64,000 nucleotides of DNA from Ectopseudomonas mendocina (lineage in GTDB: Bacteria > Pseudomonadota > Gammaproteobacteria > Pseudomonadales > Pseudomonadaceae), in contig NZ_SCFY01000011.1 in NCBI RefSeq assembly GCF_007049795.1, positions 1 through 64,000 on the forward strand, read 5' to 3'. This document shows, in pieces, positions 42,509-55,458 of this stretch. Both the position numbers and the translations under genes were made by a program. Every line of letters starts with the position of its first letter. The first letter of the stretch is position 1. Below the pieces are notes generated by a model. It had not been told where the DNA came from. It did not search any database and saw nothing but the letters and a program-made list of their open reading frames with translations.

Positions 42509-43780
42509 CTAGTGCAACGTCTTCCTCGCTCTCCGACCACGTTTGCTGCGTCCTGCCTGGCTGCTCATCAAATGCTTGAAATGCTTCCAGTTTATGTCGC
42601 CCAAGGGCAGGTTGTAGCTTAGGTGGCGTTCCAGAGTATCCAGCAAAATCACGGACTGCGGCTTTTCTAGGTAGTGCTCTTGGGTGACTTCGAGCTTGCC
42701 GTCAGAGTGGCCCAGTAGATGTGCAATGGTGGTTGCCGGTACATTCGACTTCTCAAGCCGGACCGCAAACGTGCGGCGAAAGCTTTTAAAATTAAAGCCG
42801 CCATCCAATGCCATGGGGCAATGCTGGCCTATGAATCCGGTGCCTGTTTCGGGGCCACAGAAGAAACGGCTCGCAGCACGCGAGTAGAGGTGTTTCTCGT
42901 CAAAGCGCAGCTCTGAAAAAAGCAGAGCATCCGGGCCTTCGGCCTGGCGGCGCTCCGTCACGAAGTCGAGAAAGCCCATTGTGATTAGCTTCGAGCAAAT
43001 TGGGATCTCGCGTCTCGATTGCTCATTTTTAAGCGACTTATTGAAACCGCTGTCGTTGATGCTGATCAGGGGCACGCCATGGGCGTCTTCGATCACATCG
43101 TGGGCGCGTAGCTGGCAGAGCTCGTTGAGTCTGGCTCCAGTAAAGAGTCCAAGCGGCATCAGCCAAAAACAATAGCTCTGCGCATCTTGGAGAACTGGCG
43201 CTGCAGGTATGCTCGAATCGTATGCCTGATAGGGCCAGCTATTGAAGAGGCTTACTAGGTTTGAGTCGAGGAACGACTTGGTGATCTTCGGTTTGGTGGT
43301 CTGGCAGCCTTTGATCTTGAGGTCTTCATCAATCCAGTGATCATTGGTTGCTTGATCTAGCATGCGATTAAAAAGTCGGTAATAGGCTTGAAGGTTATCG
43401 CCTTGGCTGCTCGACGTGTTGTTCTTCCTAAGCAGCTTTGGGAGCTCGTCCTTTAGCGCTTCGATATCGTGATTGCTTAGGCTGGCTACTCGGCGCATGG
43501 GATCATCTTGAGTAAGGACGGCCTTGATCTTGGTCATCCTGGCTCTGAGTTGGTATGCCGACTTTGCGTTGTGATGATTCTCACGAAGGAAACGATTCAG
43601 CACGTTGTCCATGAACTCGGCCAGTAGCGGCGAGTTGTGGTGTCGATAAATCGATTCAGAAATCTTGGCGAGGTGTGGCATCGCCAGTTTCAAGATTTCC
43701 GGGTCATGCCCAGCAGCTAAAGCTAGCGATAGGCCATGGGTGATTGGGACGGAGATATGGGATGGGTTCAGCGCATTCAT
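42509..43780 (-). CDS. Tyrosine recombinase/integrase (423 aa)
   Basis: The C-terminal half has box I GLFTGARLNELCQLR (arginine), a conserved lysine region (SRREIPICS), then FNFKSFRRTFAV, LLGHSDGKLEVTQEHYLEK with the tyrosine nucleophile. In box II the usual HxxRH reads KSFRR, so one catalytic histidine is replaced by lysine. Start at 43780 because AGAGAGG precedes it. It is the distal member of a recombinase pair next to the tmRNA gene and probably assists the larger enzyme or acts on another site. Confidence 0.85.
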   Translation of the reverse strand: MNALNPSHISVPITHGLSLALAAGHDPEILKLAMPHLAKISESIYRHHNSPLLAEFMDNVLNRFLRENHHNAKSAYQLRARMTKIKAVLTQDDPMRRVASLSNHDIEALKDELPKLLRKNNTSSSQGDNLQAYYRLFNRMLDQATNDHWIDEDLKIKGCQTTKPKITKSFLDSNLVSLFNSWPYQAYDSSIPAAPVLQDAQSYCFWLMPLGLFTGARLNELCQLRAHDVIEDAHGVPLISINDSGFNKSLKNEQSRREIPICSKLITMGFLDFVTERRQAEGPDALLFSELRFDEKHLYSRAASRFFCGPETGTGFIGQHCPMALDGGFNFKSFRRTFAVRLEKSNVPATTIAHLLGHSDGKLEVTQEHYLEKPQSVILLDTLERHLSYNLPLGDINWKHFKHLMSSQAGRSKRGRRARKTLH

Positions 43781-43936
43781 AAGTGCCTCTCTGGTTAATT
43801 GAGGCACCACAATACCACTGTATGAGTAAACAGTGAATATAGGTGTGGCAAATTATCTTAATTATTTGCTGGTATTGACAGGTTGTCAATAGATTTTTTG
43901 GGGTGCGGGGAGGGCGATCTCCCCGCGCCGCCTCAG

Positions 43937-46390
43937 CTATCGGGTGATGCGGGATTGCCAGTGCCGTTTTTCAGCCCAACCGGTGGCCTTGGCCTTGTCG
44001 ACTCCAGCTGGGCGGCCGATGCGAAAGACGCCTTGCTTGGCTTGCAGCGCCTTGTAGTGGCTGTAGTGGATGTGCGTAGTCGAGGCCTCAAAGTCGATCT
44101 TGTCGAGCTCCTCTTTCAGCACGTAGCTCGGATAGCAATCGCCATAGCCGCCTGTCGTGCTGCGGTCGGCATGGCCGACTAGGGCTTTGCCAATTAGCAT
44201 GTCCAGCTTCTGTCGGCGGAACTGCTGAATGAACGTATGCCGCAGGCCATGAAAGGTGAGTTCGTCATCGCCCAGTCCGCATTGTCCCAAATAGCCTTTG
44301 TCATCTTTGTCTGAGCCTCGATACCAGCGGCTGGCCGTGTGCCCGGGTGAGAGGTCGCCATAAGCGCGGAGATTTTCAAAAAGCGGCGCTGACAGATCAC
44401 CGCCATTTGCCTCCAGGCGCTGCTGATGAAACGCCAAGAAGCCGGCTTCAAGAATGACTTTATGCAGCGGCACGAGGCGCTCCGATTCGACGGTTTTCAG
44501 CTGTCGCGCTCCTGAGCTGCTGATGCTGATTACCCAGACGCCAAGCTCTTCACGAATATCCCCGAGCCGAAGCTGGCAGAGTTCACTCAAGCGAGCGCCA
44601 GTGTAGAGGCCAAGCAGGGGCAGCCAAAAACGGTAGTCATCCAGGCGCCAGCGTGGTGGTGCTTTGAGCGTGTAGACCGGGCCTTGCAGCAGTTGCTCGA
44701 TCTGTCTGGGAGTATAGGTGCGCTTGCGTGGCGCGGCTGCACCCTTAGTGCTGAATGAAAGTCCGGCGGCCAGATTCTCTTTCAAATACCCCTGATCGTG
44801 CGCATAGCTGATGAGCGCGCGTGCCAGCTCGAAAAACTTCTTCGCTGTCCTGGCATTCAAAGCCTCGTACTTGCCGCTCTGAATAATCTGACTTAGGGGC
44901 TGATAGCGAGTGGCGCGCAAGCGATGACGATTTTTGGGGTAGCTGCGCAACTGATCGCGCAAAGCATTGAAGTCTGCGCGAGTCAGCGTGCTGAGTGGGC
45001 GATGGCCACCGATTAGCTCTGCCAAACCCTCTAGACGAGCATGCATAGTGATGCGCGTACGCGGATTCTTCCATGCCCCTTCGCGTACCTGGCGCTCTTC
45101 GAACTCCCGGGTGAGAGCGCCGAAGTGCCGGCTGCTCTCGTGGGGGAGTGGCGGCTGGATCAGCAGGTCGTTGGATGCAGGTGCATCAAACAAGGCTTGT
45201 AACTTTGCGTTCTGGGCCGGTGACAAAACGCTGCCGAGGGCATTCAGCAGTGCGAGCGTGCCAGCGTCTTGGGGGGCTGTGACTGCGTCGTTGGCCGCGC
45301 TCATGTCGGGGAGGGTGTACATGGGCTCGGCGGGCGGGATGGGGCCAAGCATGCGCCGGATTAGGTCCTGAATCTCTTGCAGGGCACGCTCATAGGCATC
45401 TGTTGAGGGGGCTTCAATGAAGCTTTTCACCAGAATTTTGTCGATTTGACCGAGGCTGAAGTGCAGCAGGATCGACGCCAGGATCGGTGAGCTGGTCAGT
45501 AGTTCGACGCGTAGTTCATCGGGGTGACGGGGTGCGCCGGTGAGTCGCGCGCTGGTCAACGGAATAAGGAGGCTATAGAGCCCGCTTTCCTCCTGAAGAA
45601 TCTGAAAGTTTTGGCAGAGGGTTAGGCGGTCGAGCTGTCCCGAGATCCGGCTGAAGTGAAACATCACGCTGTGCGCGGAGCGTGGCAGGCCTGGCGGAAT
45701 ATGCAGCAGATGGCGGCCCTGGTCGGGACGGGCAAAGCACAGGTACTCGTAGAACGACAGCATCGTGATAAGTGGATGCCCGGCCTTGAAGATGTTCTTG
45801 GCCATCGGGGTGGTTTCCAGCACTGTGATGGCGCTGTAGATGTAAGCGGCTGCCGCGTTGGCGGTGACTGGGTCGTTGGTGCCGAGCGGCCAGTCGAAGC
45901 GGGTGAAACCGAACTTGAGGGCTTGGCGCAGGGCTTCGCTCGGATACAAGGCGAAGTGGATTTCACCGCCTGGCTCGTTGCAATAAAGCACGGTGTGCTC
46001 TTGGCACTCTTTCAGCAGGCGCTCATGCCCGGCGCTCAGGTCAGAGTTGGCCAGCACAGCAGGTGCGGGGCGGAGCTTCCAGATCTTCAGGTGGCTTTCG
46101 GTAAAACGACTGATTTCGGCATGAATAAGGTTCAGGCCTGACAAAAAGCGTTCAGGATCCAGCTCAATCGTGGCGGCGCTGCTGCGCCTGAGCAGGTCTT
46201 CGAAACGCGGGTTGAGATATTGGGCGAGATCGCGTGCGAGCGCTTCGTCATGGCCGAGTGACCAGCGAATTTGTGCAGGCAGCTGCGGGTGATTGCCGAT
46301 ATAGCTCGGGAAGGTGAAGTAGTACTGGAAGCCGGTTTTGGCTTGATAGACCAGGTGCTGAACACCGGTTTTGCTTTGACGCTTGGACAT
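43937..46390 (-). CDS. Large tyrosine recombinase/integrase (817 aa), tmRNA-proximal
   Basis: Starts MSKRQSKTGVQHLVYQAKTGFQYYFTFP, an N-terminal domain typical of large island integrases (DUF6538-like). A long middle region precedes a SAM-like core-binding domain (about 450-560) and the catalytic domain: TGARLSELCQLRLGD, FHGLRHTFIQQF (canonical HxxRH), ALVGHADRSTTGGYGDCY (tyrosine). All catalytic residues are present. Its start is about 100 bases from the tmRNA 3' end, as expected for the enzyme that inserted the island there. Confidence 0.9.
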   Translation of the reverse strand: MSKRQSKTGVQHLVYQAKTGFQYYFTFPSYIGNHPQLPAQIRWSLGHDEALARDLAQYLNPRFEDLLRRSSAATIELDPERFLSGLNLIHAEISRFTESHLKIWKLRPAPAVLANSDLSAGHERLLKECQEHTVLYCNEPGGEIHFALYPSEALRQALKFGFTRFDWPLGTNDPVTANAAAAYIYSAITVLETTPMAKNIFKAGHPLITMLSFYEYLCFARPDQGRHLLHIPPGLPRSAHSVMFHFSRISGQLDRLTLCQNFQILQEESGLYSLLIPLTSARLTGAPRHPDELRVELLTSSPILASILLHFSLGQIDKILVKSFIEAPSTDAYERALQEIQDLIRRMLGPIPPAEPMYTLPDMSAANDAVTAPQDAGTLALLNALGSVLSPAQNAKLQALFDAPASNDLLIQPPLPHESSRHFGALTREFEERQVREGAWKNPRTRITMHARLEGLAELIGGHRPLSTLTRADFNALRDQLRSYPKNRHRLRATRYQPLSQIIQSGKYEALNARTAKKFFELARALISYAHDQGYLKENLAAGLSFSTKGAAAPRKRTYTPRQIEQLLQGPVYTLKAPPRWRLDDYRFWLPLLGLYTGARLSELCQLRLGDIREELGVWVISISSSGARQLKTVESERLVPLHKVILEAGFLAFHQQRLEANGGDLSAPLFENLRAYGDLSPGHTASRWYRGSDKDDKGYLGQCGLGDDELTFHGLRHTFIQQFRRQKLDMLIGKALVGHADRSTTGGYGDCYPSYVLKEELDKIDFEASTTHIHYSHYKALQAKQGVFRIGRPAGVDKAKATGWAEKRHWQSRITR

Positions 46391-46451
46391 GATGGCATAC
46401 CTTTTTGGATTCACAGAAGGACTGTGTGAAATCCAAAGCCATCAAATCGGG

Positions 46452-46482
46452 CCTGAAACCCGCGTTTTAGACGGGTTTCAGG
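46452..46482. terminator. Strong hairpin downstream of tmRNA
   Basis: CCTGAAACCCG (46452-46462) and CGGGTTTCAGG (46472-46482) form a perfect 11-base stem with a 9-base loop, eight bases past the tmRNA 3' end. The T-run is poor on the tmRNA strand, so it may terminate, stabilise or mark the attachment-site junction. Confidence 0.5.
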
Positions 46483-46489
46483 TTCTATT

Positions 46490-46881
46490 TGGTGGAGCCG
46501 GGGGGATTTGAACCCCCGTCCGCCAGTTCTCCACTGTTGGTACTACATGCTTAGCCGTGTCTATTGAGTTAACCCTCAGCCGCCCGACGGGCAGGGTGCA
46601 TTGGGCGAGTTGTGTAAGTTTTAGCCACTTCGTCCACAACGTACTACGCGGCGATCCTGTTCTGCATGACAATCACTTCAGGTTTACAGGCATCCCCTAG
46701 TGATCGCTGGAGCCGAAGCTACCAGAAGGACTAGTCGCGCCGCTTACGCAGCGAGAGCGTAGCCCTCGTAGTTTTCGTCATTGGCAACTATAGAAAGTTG
46801 CAACAGTTGATTTACGACTTCTGTTACCAAGTCGGCATGCACCTCGAGCTTCGCTACCGGCGTCGAATCCTAATCGGCCCC
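46490..46881 (-). ncRNA. ssrA: Transfer-messenger RNA (ssrA), island insertion target
   Basis: The 5' end GGGGCCGATTAGGATTCGAC lies at 46881 and the 3' tRNA-like end ...CGGCTCCACCA at 46490. The two form the acceptor stem, and the T arm GGGGGTTCAAATCCCCCC is intact. The tag frame encodes ANDENYEGYALAA followed by TAA, a Pseudomonas-type degradation tag. About 392 bases. It rescues stalled ribosomes with SmpB. Its 3' end, CCA included, borders the integrase gene, showing that the island inserted there and restored the gene. Confidence 0.95.
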
Positions 46882-47010
46882 AAAACTTCGCGGTTACTAA
46901 TAAGACAGGAGTTTACGGCAAAGGTTCCTCTGCGTCGACTGCGGATTCCATCGCAGGGCGCTATGATGGCCCCCTGCGTCTGTCTGCGCTTGCCCCCGGA
47001 AGGAGCCTCA

Positions 47011-49926
<2,916 letters not shown>

Positions 49927-49930
49927 GCCT

Positions 49931-50176
49931 TCACTCGCTGGCCGACAGCAGGTCCAGGGCTTCGCCGAGTACCTTGACCGACTCGGTGTGATCGCCAGCC
50001 TTGTGCAGGGCTTCGCCCTCGGCGCGCAGCTCCTTGACCTTGGCCAGCACCTCGGGGTCGGACGATGGATCGCTTTGCAACAGTGCATCGATCTTGGCCA
50101 TGTCCTGCGGGCAGTGCATGGCCCACAACGGCAGGCTGATCAGGGCCGCGGCGAGAAACATGAGCGTGCGACGCAT
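49931..50176 (-). CDS. Small secreted helical protein, 81 aa
   Basis: Signal peptide MRRTLMFLAAALISLPLWA, then a short mature helix-turn-helix hairpin with TPR-like character (LRAEGEALHKAGDHTESVKVLGEALDLL). Ribosome site AGGAGAG. It is periplasmic and of unknown function, convergent with the sensor kinase gene five bases away. Confidence 0.8.
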   Translation of the reverse strand: MRRTLMFLAAALISLPLWAMHCPQDMAKIDALLQSDPSSDPEVLAKVKELRAEGEALHKAGDHTESVKVLGEALDLLSASE

Positions 50177-50240
50177 GATGACTCTCCTGAAGCGGGGTTG
50201 GAGGCTTCAGTATAGAAGCTCGCCTTCAGCGTGCTGCCCT

Positions 50241-52094
50241 TTAGTAGTGATACCAGCGCAGCTCCAGTTTCACTTCATTGACCGGGCTGGCCAGCTGGCT
50301 GAATTCGCGCTGGGCGCTCAGGCGCAGGCCGAGGTTGCGCGAAACTTCCCATTGCTGGTTGAGCGATAGACGTCGGCGCACTTCGCCATTGTGGAAGTAA
50401 TCGCCTGCAGCTTCCAGGGTCATGTTGCCCAGCGGGTTGCGCCAGAGCAGTCCGCTGTTGAATCCGACTGCCGGAGAGATGACGGCGGCAAAGTCCTCGT
50501 TGTATTCCAGGCGTGCGGTGCCGAGGGCAAAGCCCAGTAGGTCGTCGTGCAACTGCCAGGTGGCGCCGGCACCACCGCTGATATGGCCGACCAGTCGGTT
50601 ATCGCCATCTTCGCCTAGCACCCGCTCCAAACCGCCGCCGATCTGCCAGGACAGCGGCTGCAACAGGGCGTTGCGTGGTGTCAGCGAGCGGATGTTGGCC
50701 AGATCCAGGCGTTGCAGCTGCCAGTGGTTGTTCTCGTACTGGCGCAGCTTGAGCTGGAAGATCTCGATCTGCGCGCCAAGTGGGAAGCCGTCGAGGTTGT
50801 CGGTGAGGTCGTGGTAGGCCATGCGCAGGCCGTACTCGGCAAAGGCGCGATCATCGCGGCTGCCGCCAGCCAGTTGCCAGGTGCGTGATTCGTGGCCTTC
50901 CTCAGGCAGCGGCGGGCGCTCGACTGCCAGTGGCGGTGGCGGGTTACGATTGATCGCGCCGAGCAACTGGAAGCTGCGCTGGGCGTTGCTGCTGCGTTCT
51001 TCATCGTTGGCGTGGTAGCGCACCAGACGGAAGGCGGCGTCCTGGATCAGGGCACGGCGTTCCGCCGGCAGGGCGAGGAAGGCGCTGTCGTCGAGCTGCG
51101 TCGGGTCTTGGCTCAGGCGCAGGACCCAGGCCTGTTCGTCGCGCTCCAGCGGTTCAGCGCGGGCCAGCAGTTCGCGCTCGCGCGAGGGGCGGTAGTCGAT
51201 GCGTTCGATCAGCCCGGCATCCTTGACCGCGCGCACGGTGTCGGTGGGGATGGCAGTCAGCGGGAAATGTTCGGTCAGCTCGATGCCAGGGCGGGCGATT
51301 TCCAGCAGCTCCAGCAGGCGGTACGAGCAGTTCTCGTCGAAGAAGAAGTAGTCGAAGCGAACCTGCTTGAGTTCCCAGACGTGCTCGACCATGCGCGCGG
51401 TTTCTTCCGGCGTCAGGTTCAGCCGGTATTCCCACAGGTCGCGATTTTCCAGGCGGTTGTATTCGCTGAGTTTCTCGCGGTACGGCACCAGGGCGAACAG
51501 GCCGGGGTAGCCGCCCATCAGTCCGCGCCAGGCGTAGAGGATGCTGTTGTCGTCACCTTCGATGAACGCGCCGAAATTCAGCGCGTAGCTGAGTAGTGCG
51601 GTGTTGTGGCTGTCGATATCGGCCTGGTCGATGCGCAGCAGTGTGTGGCCGAACATCGATGACGGGCTATTCAGGTAGGCCGCGGGGAACACCAGTACCG
51701 TGCTGTGTGGATTGACGTCGGCGAACCAGTTTCGATATTCGGCGCAGTCGGGGCTGGGCAGGTCATCGAGTTGCAACTGCGCCTTGAGCCAACGGGTACG
51801 CGCCGGGTAGACGCACTGTGGGTGGCGGTCGCCCAGCTCGGCAGGTTGGTGCAGGGCCTTCAGGGTCGCCTGCAGTTCGGCTGCCGGGTCGCTGTCGCCA
51901 TCTTCTGCGAGAAAGAAATCGTCGTCGTCGACATAGCTGCGCCAGCCGCCGAGCTTGCCGGTTTCATAGTGGCCGAGGGCGATCCAGTAAGGATCGTTGG
52001 CCAGTTGTTCGAGCGTGGCGGCGTGCAGGGGAAGGCTGAAGCTCAGGGCAAGGACCGCGAATATCCTTTTCAAGATCGCTGTTCTTCTGGTCAT
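50241..52094 (-). CDS. DUF4105-family outer-envelope protein
   Basis: 617 residues from the start that gives a proper signal peptide (RIFAVLALSFSLPLHA). The middle (about 115-290) contains the DUF4105 blocks: NPHSTVLVFPAAYLNSPSSMFGHTLLRID, GLMGGYPGLFALVPYREKLSEYN, and FDYFFFDENCSYRLLELLE. The C-terminal 250 residues alternate short amphipathic strands that look like an outer-membrane beta barrel ending in ELRWYHY. The longer upstream frame to 52268 lacks a signal peptide at its start and is not supported. Confidence 0.82.
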   Translation of the reverse strand: MTRRTAILKRIFAVLALSFSLPLHAATLEQLANDPYWIALGHYETGKLGGWRSYVDDDDFFLAEDGDSDPAAELQATLKALHQPAELGDRHPQCVYPARTRWLKAQLQLDDLPSPDCAEYRNWFADVNPHSTVLVFPAAYLNSPSSMFGHTLLRIDQADIDSHNTALLSYALNFGAFIEGDDNSILYAWRGLMGGYPGLFALVPYREKLSEYNRLENRDLWEYRLNLTPEETARMVEHVWELKQVRFDYFFFDENCSYRLLELLEIARPGIELTEHFPLTAIPTDTVRAVKDAGLIERIDYRPSRERELLARAEPLERDEQAWVLRLSQDPTQLDDSAFLALPAERRALIQDAAFRLVRYHANDEERSSNAQRSFQLLGAINRNPPPPLAVERPPLPEEGHESRTWQLAGGSRDDRAFAEYGLRMAYHDLTDNLDGFPLGAQIEIFQLKLRQYENNHWQLQRLDLANIRSLTPRNALLQPLSWQIGGGLERVLGEDGDNRLVGHISGGAGATWQLHDDLLGFALGTARLEYNEDFAAVISPAVGFNSGLLWRNPLGNMTLEAAGDYFHNGEVRRRLSLNQQWEVSRNLGLRLSAQREFSQLASPVNEVKLELRWYHY

Positions 52095-52310
52095 GGCGAT
52101 GGCCGAGCTTTGGCCACGCGGCAGACTGGTGTCAAGGCAGTCGACGTCGGCATTTTGCACAAGTGCTGGCCGGTGTCCGTTGTTGGGGGGGCGGCGCATG
52201 ACGGTTGAGCCACTCTTCATTTTTTGAATCAAGCCTTGATCCCTTTCGCGCCACAGGCCCAGAATCACCCCATGTTTTGCGGAAACTTCCGCCCGCTATA
52301 AGGATTGCCA

Positions 52311-54800
52311 ATGTCCAAGCGTAGCCTCGATGCTTTGCGCCTTGCCCCCGACTCACTGACCCGCCCCTTCGCCCCCGAGCAATTCAACTTCAGCAGTACC
52401 GATGACCTCGAACCCTTCCGCGGTGTACTGGGCCAGGCTCGCGCTGTCGAAGCCCTGCAGTTCGGCGTGGCCATGCCGCGTTCTGGCTACAACGTGTTCG
52501 TCATGGGGGAGCCCGGTACCGGACGCTTCTCCTTCGTCCAGCGTTACCTCAAGGCTGAAGCCAAGCGCATGGAGACGCCAGCCGACCGGGTTTACGTCAA
52601 CCACTTCGACGAGCCGCGCGAGCCGCGTGCGCTGGAGCTGCCAGCCGGTACCGCAAGCGATTTCATCGCCGACATCAACCTGCTGATCGACAACCTGCTG
52701 GCTACCTTCCCGGCGGTGTTCGAAACCCCGACCTACCAGCAGAAGAAAAGCGCCATCGATCGTGGCTTCAACAAGCGCTACGACCAGGCGCTGGACGTGA
52801 TCGAGCGGCTGTCGCTGGAGAAGGGCGTGGCCCTATACCGCGACAGCACCAATATCGCTTTCACCCCAATGGCCGAAGGCAAGGCGCTGGACGAAGCCGA
52901 GTTCGCGCAACTGCCCGAAGCCGAGCGCGAGCGCTTTCACGCCGATATCGCCGCGCTGGAAGAGCGCCTCAACGAGGAGCTGGCCAGCCTGCCGCAATGG
53001 AAGCGCGAGTCGAGCAACCTGCTGCGTCAGCTCAATGAAGAGACCATTACCGTTGCCCTGCAGCCGTTGCTGGCACCGTTGTCGGAGAAGTACGCGGAAA
53101 ACGCCGATGTCTGCGCCTATCTCCAGGCCATGCAGGTCAACCTGCTGAAAACTGCCGTCGAACAACTGGTGGATGTCGACAAGGCCGACCCGCAACTGCG
53201 CAAGCTGCTGGAGGAAATGTACTGCCCGAGTCTGGTGGTTGGTCACCATGCCAACGGCGGTGCGCCGGTGGTGTTCGAGTCGCACCCGACCTACGACAAT
53301 CTGTTCGGCCGTATCGAATACAGCTCCGATCAGGGCGCGCTGTACACCAGCTACCGGCAACTGCGCCCCGGCGCGCTGCACCGCGCCAACGGCGGCTATC
53401 TGGTGGTCGAGGCAGAAAAAATGCTGGGTGAGCCCTTCGTCTGGGAAGCACTGAAGCGTGCCCTACATTCGCGCCAGTTGAAGATGGAGTCGCCGCTGGG
53501 TGATCTCGGCCGCATTGCCACCGTCACGCTCAACCCGCAGGTCATCCCGCTGCAACTGAAGGTCATCATCATCGGCTCGCGTCAGCTCTATTACGCGCTG
53601 CAGGATGCCGATCCCGACTTTCAGGAGATGTTTCGCGTCCTGGTCGACTTCGACGAGGACATCCCGCTCGCCGAGGAAAGCCTGGAGCAGTTCGCGCAAT
53701 TGATGAAGACGCGTACCTCGGAAGAAGGTATGGCGCCGCTGACTGGTGCTGCCGTGGCGCGTCTGGCTACCTATAGCGCACGCCTGGCTGAACATCAGGG
53801 ACGTCTGTCGGCGCGTATTGGCGATTTGTTCCAGTTGGTCAGCGAGGCGGACTTCATTCGCCAGCTCGCCGGAGAAGGTCTCACCGATGTCGGTCACATA
53901 GAGCGCGCACTCAAGGCCAAGGCCACCCGCACCGGGCGCGTGTCGGCGCGGATCATCGACGACATGCTGGCCGGCATCATTCTGATCGACACCACGGGCG
54001 CGGCGGTGGGCAAGTGCAACGGTCTGACCGTGCTGGAAGTCGGCGACTCGGCTTTTGGCGTGCCAGCGCGGATTTCCGCCACGGTCTATCCCGGCGGCAG
54101 TGGCATCGTCGATATCGAGCGTGAGGTCAGCCTGGGCCAGTCCATCCACTCCAAGGGCGTGATGATCCTCACCGGTTTCCTCGGCAGCCGCTACGCGCAA
54201 GAGTTTCCGCTGGAGATTTCCGCCAGCATCGCCTTGGAACAGTCCTACGGTTACGTCGACGGCGACAGCGCGTCACTCGGTGAGGTCTGCACGTTGATCT
54301 CGGCGTTGTCGCGCACGCCGCTGAAACAGTGCTTCGCCATCACTGGCTCGATCAACCAGTTCGGCGAAGTGCAGGCGGTCGGCGGCGTAAACGAGAAGAT
54401 CGAAGGCTTCTTCCGTCTGTGCGAGGCGCGTGGCCTGACCGGCGAGCAGGGGGTGATCATCCCGCACTCCAACGTCGCCAACCTGATGCTCGACGAGCGC
54501 GTGCTGCAGGCCGTGCGAGAAGGCCAGTTCAACGTCTACGCCGTGCGTCATGTCGACGAGGCCCTGAGCCTGCTGGTCGGCGAGGCGGCTGGTCATCCGG
54601 ATGAAAAGGGTCGCTTCCCCAAAGGCAGCGTCAACGCTCGGGTGGTCGAACGTTTGCGCGATATCGCCGAGATCGGGCTGGAGGAAGAGATCAAGCCGGC
54701 TGACGCGGACAAGGCGAAGGCCGAAGCCGAGGCGGCTGCGGTGAAACCGGCCAAGGCGCCGCGGCGCAAGAAGGGGGAGGGTGAAGGCACTGTGGACTGA
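52311..54800 (+). CDS. LonB-like ATP-dependent protease
   Basis: 829 residues. A Walker A variant GEPGTGRF (about 65) and a long AAA region with large helical insertions precede a C-terminal Lon protease domain: DGDSASLGEV (catalytic serine about 653) and GGVNEKIEGF (lysine about 695). It ends in a lysine/alanine-rich basic tail (about 795-829). The family is a soluble Lon relative found across Pseudomonas. AAGGAT precedes the start. It is transcribed alone. Confidence 0.9.
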   Translation: MSKRSLDALRLAPDSLTRPFAPEQFNFSSTDDLEPFRGVLGQARAVEALQFGVAMPRSGYNVFVMGEPGTGRFSFVQRYLKAEAKRMETPADRVYVNHFDEPREPRALELPAGTASDFIADINLLIDNLLATFPAVFETPTYQQKKSAIDRGFNKRYDQALDVIERLSLEKGVALYRDSTNIAFTPMAEGKALDEAEFAQLPEAERERFHADIAALEERLNEELASLPQWKRESSNLLRQLNEETITVALQPLLAPLSEKYAENADVCAYLQAMQVNLLKTAVEQLVDVDKADPQLRKLLEEMYCPSLVVGHHANGGAPVVFESHPTYDNLFGRIEYSSDQGALYTSYRQLRPGALHRANGGYLVVEAEKMLGEPFVWEALKRALHSRQLKMESPLGDLGRIATVTLNPQVIPLQLKVIIIGSRQLYYALQDADPDFQEMFRVLVDFDEDIPLAEESLEQFAQLMKTRTSEEGMAPLTGAAVARLATYSARLAEHQGRLSARIGDLFQLVSEADFIRQLAGEGLTDVGHIERALKAKATRTGRVSARIIDDMLAGIILIDTTGAAVGKCNGLTVLEVGDSAFGVPARISATVYPGGSGIVDIEREVSLGQSIHSKGVMILTGFLGSRYAQEFPLEISASIALEQSYGYVDGDSASLGEVCTLISALSRTPLKQCFAITGSINQFGEVQAVGGVNEKIEGFFRLCEARGLTGEQGVIIPHSNVANLMLDERVLQAVREGQFNVYAVRHVDEALSLLVGEAAGHPDEKGRFPKGSVNARVVERLRDIAEIGLEEEIKPADADKAKAEAEAAAVKPAKAPRRKKGEGEGTVD

Positions 54801-54965
54801 GCAAATATTGCACGATTGTCACGGATCGCCCGGGACAGGTGCATCTTGATTGTTGCTCACTACTCATGCACAGAGTTATCCACAGATTGCGTGGATAACT
54901 TTGGCCTTCACAGTGCGGCGGCTCGGGGTGTAGGCTGAAGCCTGGATTCTGCGAGGGTCGCCGCC

Positions 54966-55319
54966 ATGTCGCGCAGCCTCTGCCTCACCCGTCAATGCCT
55001 GGGCCTGGTCACTCGCATCGAATGCGTGATCAGGCCTCTGGCAGGAGACAACGGACGTTGGACACTGCTTTGCGCCGCCGGTATGTCGGGGGCGCAGCCT
55101 TCCGCGATCAAGGCGCAAGGCCCGTTCTATGGGCCTTCCGTCGCCGAGGATGCCCTGGCGGCGATTGCCGAGAGTCTGGCTCTGCAGGGCTACGTCGAAT
55201 GTTCTGAAGCGCCGATCTGGCGTCTGCACATGCAAGCCGAGTTACGCCGAGTCAATGGTGAGCGGCACAGCGCTGCCGGGCCCTTCCAGCGACATCCTGA
55301 AACCGACGGACAGAGCTGA
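54966..55319 (+). CDS. Conserved hypothetical protein, 117 aa
   Basis: Not recognised by family name. Beta-rich first half with two cysteines, then [29 protein letters not shown], which looks like a regular alpha/beta hairpin. A clear gene by composition, following a possible promoter region after the lonB-like gene. Cytosolic. Confidence 0.65.
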   Translation: MSRSLCLTRQCLGLVTRIECVIRPLAGDNGRWTLLCAAGMSGAQPSAIKAQGPFYGPSVAEDALAAIAESLALQGYVECSEAPIWRLHMQAELRRVNGERHSAAGPFQRHPETDGQS

Positions 55320-55458
55320 AGCGCCCGAATCATGGCGCGTCTGGGCAATCCGGGCGTTGCCGCCGTGCTGGGGTTATCCACAGTGCTCAGGCACCTTCTT
55401 TTGGTGCAGTGCGATGGGTATACTCGCCGCGATTTTCCCCTCCTTCAGTGAGTCCTCC

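Noticed and set aside
1..46490. Second copy of the tmRNA 3' end (left attachment site)
   Set aside because: I looked for the T-arm/CCA sequence elsewhere in the window and did not see it; the left boundary must lie outside.
46798..47010. N-terminal extension of the hybrid kinase
   Set aside because: It would run through the tmRNA gene; an ATG with AAGGAG at 47011 precedes the membrane helix.
55129..55458. N-terminal extension of the YqhA protein
   Set aside because: It overlaps the 117-aa gene in another frame and has no homology character; UPF0114 starts at [10 protein letters not shown].
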